DNA of 64,000 nucleotides from positions 216,969,490 through 217,033,489 of the forward strand of contig OU015490.1 in assembly GCA_907164885.2 (NCBI GenBank), given 5' to 3'. The stretch's first letter is position 1. Each line of letters starts with the position of its first letter. A program made the position numbers and the translations under genes. The notes below the pieces were generated by a model, which made no database searches, had not been told where the DNA came from, and worked only from the letters and a program-made list of their open reading frames with translations. Of this stretch, positions 1 to 11,907 are shown piece after piece. This DNA is from Dolomedes plantarius (lineage: Eukaryota > Arthropoda > Arachnida > Araneae > Dolomedidae).

Positions 1-1079
1 GTAGCAGCTAACATTTCCAAATATCCAGATTTTCTGTAAACTCTATTGTCGGATAGTAATTGTAATATTATCCTTTGGCTACAGGATAACCGATTAAAAA
101 TTAATATTACTGAAATTTTTAAATATTACTTTTATTACTTTAAAATTTAAAATTACAAAATTTTATTCATTTAAAAAAAAAATTAAATATGTGTTTGCTA
201 TGTAAATGGTGTCAAGTCCAAAATCGTAGTTTAGAACTAACGTCTTTTTGTTTTGTTTCACGTGTCCCAAATTTTCACTTATGAATGAATAAAAATATGT
301 AGGAGTGGTATTAGAATTGGATTTCTGTACCCTGCAGTATCCCTTGAATTTTCAAACATGATTGTTTTGATAACACATTTTAGCCCATGGCGTAAATCTA
401 ATGTTTGAGCAGAAACAAAATGTCTCTCTCTGAAACTCTTGAAGTCGGTTTCGCTGTGCCCAGTGTCTTATACAGAAATTCAAGACTTTTTGTCTTCTTA
501 GAAGTCCTGTTCAAGATGTTAAATTCGTGCTTTAAAGTGCCGCTATCATTTGATATTGTTACATGGTGAATGCTGGACGCCTTTAAAATGCATGAATTTA
601 GTTCTTGTGTAATTATTTCTCTGGTTTACTGTGGGATGCAAATTTTTCACACAAAATGTCGTCTTCATCCTCAGAATATTGCATACGGAAAATTGCTACA
701 TCAAGGAATTTGCATGAGGGAAAATTGCTGTAGTTCCCTCCTAAGCATTAATAGAATATATCATTTTTTTTCCTTTTCAATTTTTTTAATGCCTAGTAAT
801 GTCTTTGAGATACCTGCCATTATTCCTAAGCAAGAAGTCCGTATCTTATTTACAAATCGTCGAAATCATGAAAGAAATAATACGTATCTCGAAAAACTGT
901 TGAAGCCCTAAGGGAATTGACCATATCTCAGTTTCCTTAGCCCTAAAGTCAGAACTCATACTGGCCTTTTTGGCTTACCACCAAAAGTTTAGAAGTTTCA
1001 GTCTTTTCCTAAGCAAAATGGCCGTAACTATAAATATGACTATTCTTCTAAAGAACTGACTACATCCCAGATGCAAGAA
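1..1079. other. AT-rich stretch, no gene seen
   Basis: No recognisable protein or RNA gene. The one long open frame (570-911) has biased low-complexity composition and no family resemblance. A short motif at 235-250 (AACTAACGTCTTTTTG) is a near inverted match to 4767-4781, on the far side of the DUF7869-like pseudogene. It might be a subterminal repeat of the element carrying that gene, but the match is too short to be sure. Confidence 0.5.
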
Positions 1080-1552
1080 GTGATAGTATATCAGATTTAT
1101 AGGAAAATGAAGGTAGGATTAACTGTAATAATTTTGACGATATTCAAGACAACTCTGCAGTAAAGCTGGACAGTCTTTTACTCCCACATAAAGTAATTTT
1201 AATGAAAATGATTTAGCCTAACATTTGGCATACGAACATGTAAATAATAGCAAAATATCCAATGAAAACATTTTATTTTATGAATTACAGCCAATTAGAA
1301 TGGACTTGACTGAGTCTAACAATGGTAGAGAATTTAATATTGCAGGACGAAACAAATATGAAACACAAGTTGATACCAATGGTTTATAAAATAATGTTGA
1401 ATATACCAAAAAAGGTACCATTAGGAAAATAAAAAATATATAAATTTATTTGACTCGGTTATATAAAATCATAATGTAACAGTTGGTTGTGATGATTTAT
1501 GTGCACAAAAGTCAGCACCAAACACTATGAATAGAAAGAAGAAATTATATAA

Positions 1553-2601
1553 ATGCAGAATACTGGAAAATTGTTGACTGATAGAAAATTATTTATGTTC
1601 TATAATATTTCTAAAATCCCTATCAAGCAAAGAACAGGGCAAAATGTTGACAAATTTAGAAGAAATGAATGTTTCCAGTATTCCTTAAAAGATCATAATG
1701 TTACAATGATTTTTTGCAAATCATTTTTTTTCTCGCAACATTGGTTTATAATAAAACAAATGGCAACGTATCCCGAACTGCTCTAAGCAACTCATAAAAT
1801 TCTGTAGTTGTAAAAAAAGATAAAAGGGGTTCAAAAGAGCCTCACAAAATCAATAAGGATCCTATCTGCATGCATATAAATTCGTTTCAACCAACGATAT
1901 CACATTACCGTTGGGAGCATGATCCAAATCGTTTGTACCTCTCTAGTGATTTCTCTTTTACTCAATTGTATAATGACTTTAAATCAAAATATGGTAACTT
2001 CTGTTCCTATGAGAAATATTCCACGGTTGCTAGAAAAATGAATATTTGGATTGTGAATTTGGGCCACGAAGAATGTGAATCATGCGAAGAGTTCAACATG
2101 CACATCAAGATTCATTCAAAAGATAAAATTGATGATTCATGTGATGAATGTTGAAAATGAAAAAGTCACAAAGATAAAGCAAATAAGTTTCGTACTAGAT
2201 ATTGTGCAGATAAAGAAAAGGAAGAAAACAAAGCTGTAGTATACTCTGCAGACGTGGAAAAAATAATGTTGCCACGTCTTGATAGGTTCAAGTCCACAGT
2301 ATTTACCAATCGCATTGCGGTCTACAATGAGAGCTTCGTTCCCTGTTACGGACAAACAGAGGAGTTCTCCTAGTTTCGCTGCTTTATGGCATGAAGGAAT
2401 TTTCGGTAGAAGCAAAGACGAATTGATAAGCCCACTTTACCAGTTTTTGATGTCGAAGTGAGATACAAAGCAAATTTCTCTGTGGCTCGACATATGTGCA
2501 TCACAAAATAAGAATTGGTCTCCATTTTCTTTTTTTTTCTTTATATAATAGATTCAGAAGAGATTTTTACTTTGGAAATAGTAATAAAATAATTTGAACC
2601 G
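1553..2601 (+). pseudogene. Uncharacterised (DUF7869-like) family pseudogene, N-terminal and central part
   Basis: Decayed gene of an uncharacterised family seen in many arthropod genomes; I think it is the one labelled DUF7869, from memory. No function is known to me. The best-preserved part is 1800-2154 (HINSFQPTISHYRWEHDPNR, then NLGHEECESCEEFNMH), where a CxxC pair may bind metal. After a frameshift, 2155-2460 shows MLPRLDRFKSTVF and ALWHEGIFGRSKDE, again typical of the family. Stops and frameshifts occur throughout and sequence upstream of 1800 is poorly conserved, so the true start is lost. The gene is cut at 2601 by a solo LTR and resumes at 3941. Many close relatives sit in repeats, so this may be a transposon gene. 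Confidence 0.65.
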
Positions 2602-3940
2602 TGTAATAAGCGAGATGTGAATACGCGTCAATCTAGATGAGTAGGACCACACAGCCTGCATTGTGAGAAGGATTTATGACTCTCAAGCGGCCAGGCGCCG
2701 GGGAACAGGGGCGTCGCAAGCGAACAAACAATGCAGGCAATAAAACCATAAAAGTTAAGAAGACAGAAGCTTAAACCAGAGATTAGGAAACAGGTGCTGC
2801 ATAGGAGCTGAGAAATTTCCCAGACAAGGTGAGGCGTCCAGTGTAATTAAAATGCAGACATAAAAACAGGAGCCAACCTATGAACATGATGGTTCGTCCC
2901 CCAGCACAATCAAGAGGCGGAGCGAGCGAATCACAAGCCAGAAGACAAGATCCAATCAAAAAAAAAAGAAACGACATATATATATACAGGGCGTGAAGCA
3001 TTTTAAAGGAAGTCTGTTATTTAAAAAAAATATGCCTAAAAACTAAGCTGCCACAGGACTGACAAGAGATCCCCTTACTACAAAAAAGAACGACAAATAC
3101 CCTAAGCCGCTACAAGGGCTACGAGACTTCTAATAAAATTGACGCAAGATTGAATGCCCAGCGAATCAAGCTGAAGTGCAACGAGTGAGAAACGAAATAG
3201 AAGGGATGGAGAGACGACTGATGCGGCCTTGCCACAACTTAAACGAGAATGTATTTACCCGCCTATAACTACCAATCGATGAAGGATACTACAGACGTCA
3301 GAGCTGAGTAATCAGAGTATCGAAACAACGAAAAACTACGTGAGCATCCGAGGTGAACCCGCGTATGACGGAGACCGCTACCGACAGATCCGCTAATGGA
3401 CAGTTACGTCACAGAAGTATCATCGACCTACGAGCGCCCGAACTCTGTGTGTTACAATATCCAGAACTTTCCCTATAGTAATATAGAACTTTGTTGACAG
3501 AACTGTGTGCACAGTGAGGTACGAACGTTAATCAGACCATTGGTCTGCTAGTGATTGGAACGAGCCGTAACTACAGTGACAACCGTCTAAGGGTGAGCAT
3601 TTTTAACAATATGTAATTCACATCCAACGCTTAATACATATTCGCCACTTAACCCACAAGGGTCGGCAGCGTTCAATTGTAGAAATACTATTTTTTAATT
3701 ATAATAATATATATGTTCTTGATTGATTCTGTGTTTAAATTGCGGTGAGAAGTTAGCATGATGCTATTTGTTGAAGCTGTAAATATATGTGTATAAAAAT
3801 AAATTGTACATATGTAATCAAAGTGTATTTACTGAGAGTTGTAACCCCTGACTTAATTGTGGATTGAAAGAGAGTTAGTCGCAACGCGACATTACTAGCC
3901 TCACGATCATAGCCTAATAATCCCAGAGTGGGTTATTACA
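2602..3940 (+). mobile_element. Solo LTR of a retrotransposon (LTR1), 5-bp TSD
   Basis: A 1339-bp block starts TGTAATAA and ends TTATTACA, an 8-bp perfect terminal inverted repeat of the TG...CA type. It is flanked by a perfect 5-bp duplication AACCG (2597-2601 and 3941-3945). Removing the block and one AACCG restores the host reading frame across the motif FEPGPTFM. A TATA-like run lies at 2976-2986 and AATAAA at 3798-3803, which fits a forward-oriented LTR. The interior is GC-richer than its surroundings and has no coding capacity. The 5-bp duplication fits Gypsy, BEL or Copia elements; long LTRs favour Gypsy. A related copy in reverse orientation is at 61389-62531. Confidence 0.88.
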
Positions 3941-4418
3941 AACCGGGTCCCACCTTTATGGTTTCTGATTCGCTCCACCATAGAGTTGAAAAATCTGTGC
4001 AACGTATGGGTAGCAAACTTTACGATTTCCAAGCTTTTGTCACTACAGTAAAAATGCGTCCCCAAGTAAAGAGGTGTTACCAATGGACTTGAAACACTTT
4101 TTTTTGTGGGAAGATTATTCTACAACTTATAAGCTGAGTCGCAAAAACCGGAAGCCGAACATACAAAGCATGATGGAGGTTGTATTTACAAGAGGATTAA
4201 AAACATTAAAGTACAAAAACGACTTTGATGAATCAGATTTCATGGAGCTAACTTTTATAAATGCCAAAGTGAGCAAGAATATCAAACTACCAGGTCCAAG
4301 AAGCCAAGAAAAGTGCAACGAAATTCCTTTGGATAAAAAGAAGAAAATTCTCGATAACTTAGGCGGTCTCTTTGAAAAAACCAATAACAGTTTTGGGAAC
4401 AACTTCCAGAATGTTTAA
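3941..4418 (+). pseudogene. DUF7869-like family pseudogene, C-terminal part
   Basis: This continues the gene broken at 2601. It opens with EPGPTFMVSDSLHHRVEK, then LYDFQAFV, and after one frameshift near 4070 reads LKHFFLWEDYSTTYKLSR, FMELTF and KKKKILDNLGGLF to a stop at 4416-4418. These are the usual C-terminal blocks of the family. Most of the C-terminal 114 codons are open, so this end has decayed less than the N-terminal half. A polyadenylation-like AATAAA follows at 4492-4497. Confidence 0.7.
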
Positions 4419-5639
4419 AACACAACGAAGTGTGTTGTTTGTAATTATTATCTCTGTATAATTGTTATTTCCTTTTAAAATCTATGCTGCAAATAAATAA
4501 ACACTATATTTTAACACAAATGCTTATATTGCTATTATTTACCTAATCCTTGTTTTGTAATTAAAACTAATATTAAAAAAATGTATTTTAACTTATTTCA
4601 ATTAATAATGTATTTTTACAAATTTATGCCATTAATGTGTATAAATTATATGAAATATCTATCAAAAGGTTTTACTTATTTTAACATTTATTATAAAAAT
4701 ATATCTCTGGTGACATTGTTGAGAAATGGTATTTTGGCAACTGGTGCTTAGTGACGTTAGCTAAGCCAAAAGGACGTAACTCAATTAAATATAAAATTAT
4801 AAATAATTTTGCTTAAAAGCTTTTAAATTAAAAAAGAATAATTAAATAATGAAGAAAAACTAAAAATCCTACAATATTCAGCTGGTGCGGGATCTACATT
4901 TACGAAAACGCTCATGCCCAAAAGTTCAGTTTTTTCAGATACGTCTTTTATGCTTAGAAGACGGCAGTGTAGCAAAACGGAGAATAGATTTTTTTTTGCA
5001 ACATTTGTAGGAAAAACAATACATTTCATTTAAGCCGTAATGTTATCATTTTATGGCTATCCAAAAGTTTGTAAAATTGCCGTTTTCTCGCTTTATACGA
5101 ATTTAATGCAAACTTTTGCTTTAATGCGTTTTCTTGAATAAATTTCGAAAATTGATTTCCCAAATATATCACAAATTACAAAATATGACAAAATTTAAAC
5201 TTCGACGTCTATTTTACATGGAAAATTTTAAACATGTAAGTTGTGGATATCTAAAAAATATTGAACCGATATGTGATACGGTTCAGCATTCAAAAATTGC
5301 GTATAACTGATATGGTTATATCCCTTTTGGAAATCCTAGTACCAGCATACTTTATATTTGAGGCCTCATAACTCAAAAACCTCTATCGGTAGAGACAAAT
5401 GTTGATTCCCAATGACTTCCAATGGAAATAAATTTTCAAGAATAGATTATGTAGCAGGCACTAAACTTTAGAACTCCTCTGAGTTTTTCCATATCAGTGG
5501 ACGTTTCCGAAGTTCTTCATGTTCGAAAAATTTCTTTAATGACCGAATTAATAATATGTCTGTTGCAAATTGAGTATTCCTCATATATACTATAATTCCC
5601 ATTGTTTCTTCTGAAAATCAGGCATTTGGCTCCAATGAA
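4419..5639. other. Non-coding, AT-rich
   Basis: No gene recognised. It holds an AATAAA signal at 4492 just after the preceding pseudogene, and the short motif at 4767-4781 that mirrors 235-250. The rest is simple AT-rich sequence. Confidence 0.5.
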
Positions 5640-6690
5640 TTTATGTTTAACCCGGCTTTAGTCACGCGTTGATGGATTCACCGCCTTTTAGAAATTGTTC
5701 TCCTGTAAACTTCCTCTCCTTAAACTTGTATTGATAAAATTCCTGGTTACTGACCTTATGTATTATTCCTACCTACGTTTGGCATATGACGATCCTCTCT
5801 TGGTTTTCTTGGAAGTTATTGCTTTTGAAAGATGAATTCGATCGTTTTGACCGCGGTGAGACTACTGATTCAGCAGTTTTTTGCCCCTGGCGGCATACTG
5901 CATTGTGAATCCCATTCCTGCCACAGGACGAAACGTTAAAATGGACAACTGGTTTACATCTATTCTTTTAGCTAAGACACTTTTAGAGGAGCATAATTTG
6001 ACAATGGTAGGAACAATCACGGAAAATAAAAAGGAGATCCCACAAGCATTCTTACCTTTAAACCAGTGAGGAGAAATATTTTTCTGTACGTTTGGATTTC
6101 AGAGAAATGTGACTCTTGTGCCCCACAAAAATACTGTTCTTTTATTGATTTCTACAATTCATAATGATAATTCTACTGATAACTCAGAAAAAGAAAACCA
6201 GAAATAATTAATTTCTGTAATGACACAAAAGGAGGCGTGGACCTTGTAGATTAAATGAAAGCGTCATATTCCGTGTGAAGGAAAAGTAATAGATGACCAC
6301 TTACAATATTTTTTTTCTCTTATGAACACTGCTGGCATAGACTGTCATATTGTATTTCAATGAAATACGGGAGGTAAGATATCTTGTCGTCATCTTTTGA
6401 AGAAACTTGCATTTGAATTACTGAAGGAGCACTTAAATCAAAGAAAGAAAATATTAACTTTACTCAATCCTTTAAAAAGAAAAACTTGATAATTTTTTGG
6501 GGGAACTTCCTAAAATAGCTATACGATCCCCTAAAGAACGATGTATCTGTTGCACAAGAAAACAAAATAGGAAAACGAAGCAAACATGTTAGAAATGTTG
6601 CTCATATATGTGCAAAAAACATTCATTTATCATATATGTAATAGGGCAAAGTGTTCAGAAATTGATTCTCATGAGGATTAGCAAATTAAT
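5640..6690 (+). pseudogene. piggyBac transposase pseudogene (C-terminal half)
   Basis: Remnant of a piggyBac transposase (DDE_Tnp_1_7 family), the enzyme that cuts and pastes piggyBac elements at TTAA. Visible blocks, in changing frames, are GRNVKMDNWFTS...LAKTLLEEHNLTMVGTI (5920-6030), GFQRNVTLVPHKNTVLL (6098-6150), CNDTKGGVDLVD (6215-6250, with the conserved catalytic-region aspartate), and the terminal cysteine-rich finger CICCTRKQNRKTKQTC..C..MCKKH (6540-6620). At least three frameshifts and several stops make it non-functional. No TTAA-bounded terminal repeats could be paired, so element limits are unknown. Confidence 0.8.
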
Positions 6691-6894
6691 AAAAAAAGGA
6701 AATACTTTTTTTGTTAGTGGGTGTTCTTGCTTATACATCTGATGTTTTTGGTAGATACATTACTTTTTCTTCTTTATTTTTCCTTAAATTAAAAAAAAAC
6801 TTAACTTTTCATGAATGTATTATTGATTTACATTTCATTTATAAATATACGAAACTATATGTTGTGCATCATCTGTTAGATAACGAAAATTCTG

Positions 6895-7145
6895 TTAACC
6901 CTTTCAGGGGCAACAAACCCCACCATTTGCACGGTGTACATTTTTTTCCGATTTTTTTAACCTACAAAAATTTTAAAAATTTACCAATTAAAGGTTATAA
7001 AAGGTTTTTACCTCTTTAAACTGATAACAGATGGCAGCACTAGCCATTTTTTCCGCTCATTTAACTGGAATTCATTGAATGCAAATAAAAAGGACTAGAT
7101 TTAGGCGTTCGCACTGGGCGAACGGCACCCCAGACGGAGTTTTAA
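6895..7145. mobile_element. piggyBac-type MITE, copy 1
   Basis: About 250 bp flanked by TTAA at 6895-6898 and 7142-7145. It starts CCCTTTCAGGGGC. The same repeat recurs at 58263-58514, where both ends are clearer (start CCCTATCAGGGGC, end GCCCCTCAAAGGG). Here the right end is decayed. Shared internal sequence includes CTGATAACAGATGGCAG and GACTAGATTTAGGCGTT. There is no coding capacity. TTAA ends and short CCC-type inverted repeats point to mobilisation by a piggyBac transposase. Confidence 0.75.
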
Positions 7146-7609
7146 TCCATTGAAAACTATTTTTTTTAATCTATATTTTTCCCGCATCGTTAACGGAGGG
7201 GAAATGAACGACGACACGCGACTACTAAGATTCTGAAAAGGGACGTGACTAGACTATGGTAAAATGGTCAGTTTTTGAATTGAATTCTATTTAATCCCAC
7301 TGGGAATTCTAAATGGATTTCTACGTTATTGAAATTCCTTTTATATCACCGAATACACAATATAAATTATCCTGATTTTGGTTACTGAATAACGGAATTC
7401 ACAGAAAATTATTGGAATGTCCTCAATCGTAGGGGAATGCTATTGAGAATTAATGATCCCTGCATTGCCTTGAAATAACATTAAAATTTTAAAAATTTTG
7501 GGAATTAATTTTTGGATTAACAATAAATACTTGTATAATTACTGTTATAATCGGTAATAATTCTGAAGTAATTAATCTCGGTTCTTTAGAGATCTTTACC
7601 GAACACTGC
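7146..7609. other. Non-coding
   Basis: AT-rich sequence with no gene, no paired repeats and no clear similarity to other parts of the window. Confidence 0.5.
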
Positions 7610-7915
7610 AGTTATGATGCATAATTTTACGCTCCAGGTCGACTTCTGTGCTGAGGGTGATCGGGTCAAATCCCGACAAGCGTCATTAATTACTTCCGTG
7701 TCTAGGTTAGATTTATGCACTATAAGACGTAGATCGAAAAATAATGAGGTAAGAGAGGGTGCGAGAGGGTACAATTCATCCAAGAGGCCACTCCTGGGTG
7801 TAGTCCGTCAGAATTGCGGTGGCACCTGGCTAAATCGGACTCTGACAGTTGTGGGGTCGTTACAAACTGGAGCCACACCCACAATTCAGCCCAGGGAGCA
7901 TTACTAACCATACCA
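7610..7915 (+). repeat. tRNA-derived SINE, copy 1
   Basis: About 300-bp repeat shared with 17029-17340 (same strand) and 50690-50945 (opposite strand). The head keeps a B-box-like GGGTCAAATCCCGAC followed by AAGCGTCATTAATTACTTCC, matching the B box and downstream body of the 17-kb copy. The body shares TCCTGGGTGT, GGCACCTGGCTAAATCGGAC and the tail. The A box is not obvious here. Such SINEs are transcribed by RNA polymerase III and copied by LINE machinery. Confidence 0.65.
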
Positions 7916-8744
7916 ACAAATTTCATTTTTAGAGATATTATCAGAATTACACACTTTAAAGATTTCAGTTATTTAAAAGTCTTTTAAGTATAAATTAAAA
8001 AGAATTCAGAAAAAAAATTGAAACAGTAAGAATAACTTTAAAAAAAGATGTCTCTCCAAGGACTTACTTAAATTTCTAAAGCGAACGAGATAAAGAAATA
8101 AATTGGATCTATCCTAATGGAACACTTCTCATATTTTATGCAACTTTAAAATTATATGAAGCTACTAATAAACTAAAAAAATACATAGGGAAGAAGTTTG
8201 GAGTAATTTTAGAAATATGATTAAATTTTGACGAGATATCACAAAGACTTCATATATAAAACTCATTTCCACACGAAAGCCGTGTTTTAAGTCAAAATTA
8301 ATTAATTTTTTTCTTTTTTTCTTCCTCTATGAATTTTTGAAACAGCGACAAAATATGTCTGGATTAATTTTCTTCTTTTATAAATTTAATTTGCTTAAAT
8401 AAATTTGAGATAAAAAACGACAATCAGTTTTCCCAAATTACTTCTAACATTGCTTTGCATATTTTTACATTTTTTTTATAATTCACCCCTTATCAAACAT
8501 ATAAAAGTATAGCATTAATTATTTCTAAAAATCCACTTTACTTAACAATCCAGCATGTCTTTATACATTACCCATAAATTGCTTTTGACAGCGAAATTTT
8601 AACGCATTTAGAATAATTGTTTACCTCATGTATGGAATTTTCTGTGTACTTTAGATATTATAATAGAGAATGAGTTATGAATTAATTTCCACAGAACTAC
8701 AGATAACAAAAAATCTACTTCAAAATACATATATATATATATAT
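7916..8744. other. Non-coding, ends in (AT)n
   Basis: No gene seen. An (AT)n run begins near 8728 and leads straight into the T1 insertion; its last bases form the left T1 target duplication. Confidence 0.55.
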
Positions 8745-8752
8745 ATATACAG

Positions 8753-9066
8753 TAGGGTGGTTCGAAAAAATCGATTTTTTTATTTTGGAATTGTGTTACC
8801 TCTCAAAAGTTGTAGTTTGGTATCCTCAATTGGGGAAAAATAAAAAAAAAAATTCTAAGTTGACATCTTCAGTTTGCTTATGAGGCTGAAAGTTTGAAAA
8901 AATATGTTGAAAATTGAAATTTTCAAAAAATAATAAAATTTGTTTTTTTTGTATTTTTTTTATAATGGAACAGCCATAAATTGTTAGTATATAGCGTAGT
9001 TTCAACCTAAAAAAATTATAACTTTTAGATGATATATTCTGTTCGCGCATGAGGCTTAAAATTGGA
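8753..9066. repeat. T1 left terminal inverted repeat
   Basis: Pairs with 11908-12228. The outer 120 bp are nearly identical (GGTTCGAAAAAATCGATTTT against GGCTCGAAAAAATCGATTTT on the opposite strand). Similarity continues inward through AACAGCCATAAATTG to GTTCGCGCATGAGGC. Confidence 0.9.
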
Positions 9067-9374
9067 AAAAAATGTCAAAAACTGAACAATAGTAACTGAC
9101 CGGCAAGCGCTAAGTTGGCGCCGCGCCGTCGCATTCTTATTCCACCTCCGACTTGTCTAGACAGTATACACATTCTAGTAGACAGTTCAAAGGCTCTACT
9201 CTCACTTTGTCAGTCAGTTAGTTTTCGCTAAGCAAGCAGCATCTTTAATTTGTAACTGTAAGTGAATCAAAAAGTGCAGCGTGTTTTGCTTTGAGTGGAT
9301 TATTTTGTATAGTTATTGGAGATTTTTATGCTCAAGTTTTGTTATATTGTTCTCCGTTCTCCAAATAATAAATA

Positions 9375-11680
9375 ATGGGACCCCCGAAAACTTCTAAACG
9401 CTTAAACGTTTGTCCGTTTTTCGGTGCACCAAAAGCGTTAAGTCAAAGTGTTTTACCCACATCTGCAGATGTTTTGTTAGCTTGTTTTGAAGAAACATCA
9501 AAATCTGTAAAAAACGAATCTTTTTCAAAGATTTCAGATTGCATTGCTCCTCAAATAGAAGAACTTTACTGTAAAGTTTCTATACCAACGGTCAGTCATG
9601 AACGTATTGTTAAATTGATAAAGGATTAAAATAATAAGTACTACACTTTAAGAAAGTCACTTAGTCGTGATAAAGCTAAATTTAACTTCAAGACTAAACT
9701 CAATCACTTTGTTAATGAAGCGAAGTCCAAACTTTTTGATGTTGCTTCCTGCAAGTGTGTAATGAATTTTGCGTGTTCGTGTGGTAAGAAGCCTATATCT
9801 TGTAGCTGTAAAGTAATTATGGATTGTAAATGTGATAAAGGAAATAAGATCCCTATTATTGAGAGATAGCTTTTGTACGAACAGCGAAATGGCCGTTTAA
9901 AATTTATTGGCAAATGAAGGCACTTTGGATAGAGTAGAGACTAATAATATCGCAAAAAGAAATAAAAGAATGCAAAGTGAAAAGAAAAACGAGATTGCTG
10001 AACCTGATATCAAAGCTAGCAAAAGAGATACTCTTATAAATTCTGCCCAAAATAGCCAGTTTAAGAGTCACGAAGCAAAATGTGACAGTTTGTTGTCAAC
10101 ATCGCAAATGCGAATTAAGTTTCCTGCAACAGCATTAATAAGCGATAGATATTGGATATCCGAGAAAGTCACTGCTGCTATTGCTTCATGTGTTTTGCAA
10201 GATGTAGGCATGATAAATGAAGGAGATATGTCTCTAGTAATATATAATAGTAAGATCAGACGAGAAAAAATAAAATTCGATACTCTTTACAATCTGACTC
10301 TCCAAATGTAGAGTTACATGTACTGTATTTTGACGAGAGAAAAGATAACACTTATTATCAGGAAAAGAATGGTAACAAAATGTATCGCAGACTAAAGAAA
10401 TAGTAGCACATCAGCTTGGTTCAAGAGCCGGGTGGAAAGTATCTGGGACATTTGACACCTCCAATGGCCACTGGAAGTGAAATAGCTAATAGCATCTTTT
10501 GCTATTTAGAAAACAATAACCTTGATTATATTAAGCTTGTTGCAATTGGATGCGACGGAACAGCGACTAACTCAGGATGGAAAAACGGTGTTATTCGTAA
10601 CCTTGAGCTTAAACTTGGTCGTCCTTTACAATGGTTTATATGTTTATTACATTTCAACGAACTTCCGTTCAGACATTTGTTTTAAAGTGTAGATGGTGAT
10701 ACTTTAGGACCCCCAAGTTTCTCAGGACAAATTGGCAAGAAGTTGACTGACTGTGAAAAACTCCCTGTTGCTAATTTTGAAACGATTAATAGTGAGGAGA
10801 TAAATGTGAACAAAACTGACATAGGCAAGGACAAGCAGTATTTACTTAATATTTATCAAACAGTCAAGACAGGAGAGTGTGCGCCAGATCTCGCTGTGAA
10901 AGATCCTGGTCCGCTTAGTAACTCTAGGTGGTTAACTTGTGCAAATAGGATCTTAAGACTATATATTTCTGAAGTAAAACCTTCTGACAAAATTAAACTG
11001 CTGGTCAGCTATATTATGAAGATATACGCTCCAGTATGGTTTCTCCAGTATGGCAGTTCACGTGTTTAAATTAGTACAGAACACAAGACAGCTTCCCGAC
11101 AGGATACGTAAAATAATTGATCCTGTCATTCAGAGGAATGCGTATTTTTGTCATGCCGAAAATCTTTTAATTTCAATGGTACTAGATGAGAGAGTGCACG
11201 TAAGACAGCTTGCTTTTCGAAGGTTGCTAAAAGAAAGAAAACAAGAAACAAAAGGGAAATCGGTGCGAAATTTTCAACCACCGACCATCAATTTTGCAGC
11301 ATCAAATTACATTGAACTTATTGATTGGTCCAAGTGCAAACTTACACATCCTCCAATAATGAGCAATGCGTCAACTCAAATCCTAGAAGAACTTATTAAT
11401 ACTAATGTTCTCCCAGAGTTCGAGCTAATTAAATTTCCTTGCCACACGCAAAGTGCCGAAAGAATTGTTGTTTTTGTGTTTGTTGTTGTTGATTATGCCC
11501 CTTGACCGACATGAAACCGAAAGAATTGTAAAGCTCGTAACACAATCTTGTAGTAAAGTATGTGGAGAAGAGAATAGGGATGGTTTCATAAGGACAACTT
11601 TGCTCTCAAGGTCAACTATGCCATCATTTGGCTATAAATTTCAATTTAAAACAATGCCCAACACATCTGAGGAATCTTAA
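9375..11680 (+). pseudogene. T1-encoded uncharacterised protein (putative transposase), decayed
   Basis: Belongs to an uncharacterised arthropod family also encoded by T2. The start at 9375 (MGPPKTSKRLNVCPFFGAPK) aligns with the T2 start. Order of blocks: N-terminal CPFFGA...VLPTSADV; a cysteine-rich stretch (SCKC...CSCGK...CSCK...CKC, 9745-9835) that may bind zinc; ALISDRYWISEKVTAAIASC (10130-10200); AIGCDGTATNSGWKNGVIR then WFICLLHFNELPFRH (10540-10680); SNSRWLTCANRILRLYIS; DPVIQRNAYFCHAENLL; and PCHTQSAERIV...RDGFIR. Frameshifts and stops at 9627, 9867, 10311, 10683 and near 11050 and 11500 kill it; near 11480 a ~50-bp insertion repeats the ERIV motif. The D...C..H spacing recalls hAT transposases, but this is inference only. 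Confidence 0.75.
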
Positions 11681-11907
11681 AGACACAAAAAATAGGTAAA
11701 ATCTATAAATCATTCTGTAATTAGCTGACATGCAATGTTATTATATACATATAAATGTGTGTGTAACTACACTTGTACTTATAATACTGTAATAAAAGGT
11801 TATATTCAACAAATTTAGAATTTTAAAAATACTTTTGAAACGTAAATATGTCATGTATGTATTATTGTATATTAAACACGTAAATTTAAATTTTTTTGCG
11901 ATTTTAG

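Noticed and set aside
570..911. 113-codon open frame as a gene
   Set aside because: Low-complexity, Phe/Ser/Ile-rich translation typical of AT-rich DNA; no motif and no splice or promoter context.
2602..3940. Separate host exon or DNA transposon in this block
   Set aside because: TG...CA ends, 5-bp duplication and a TATA/AATAAA layout fit a solo LTR better, and it has no open frame.
4127..4402. Minus-strand 91-codon open frame
   Set aside because: It is antisense to the well-supported C-terminal part of the DUF7869-like gene.
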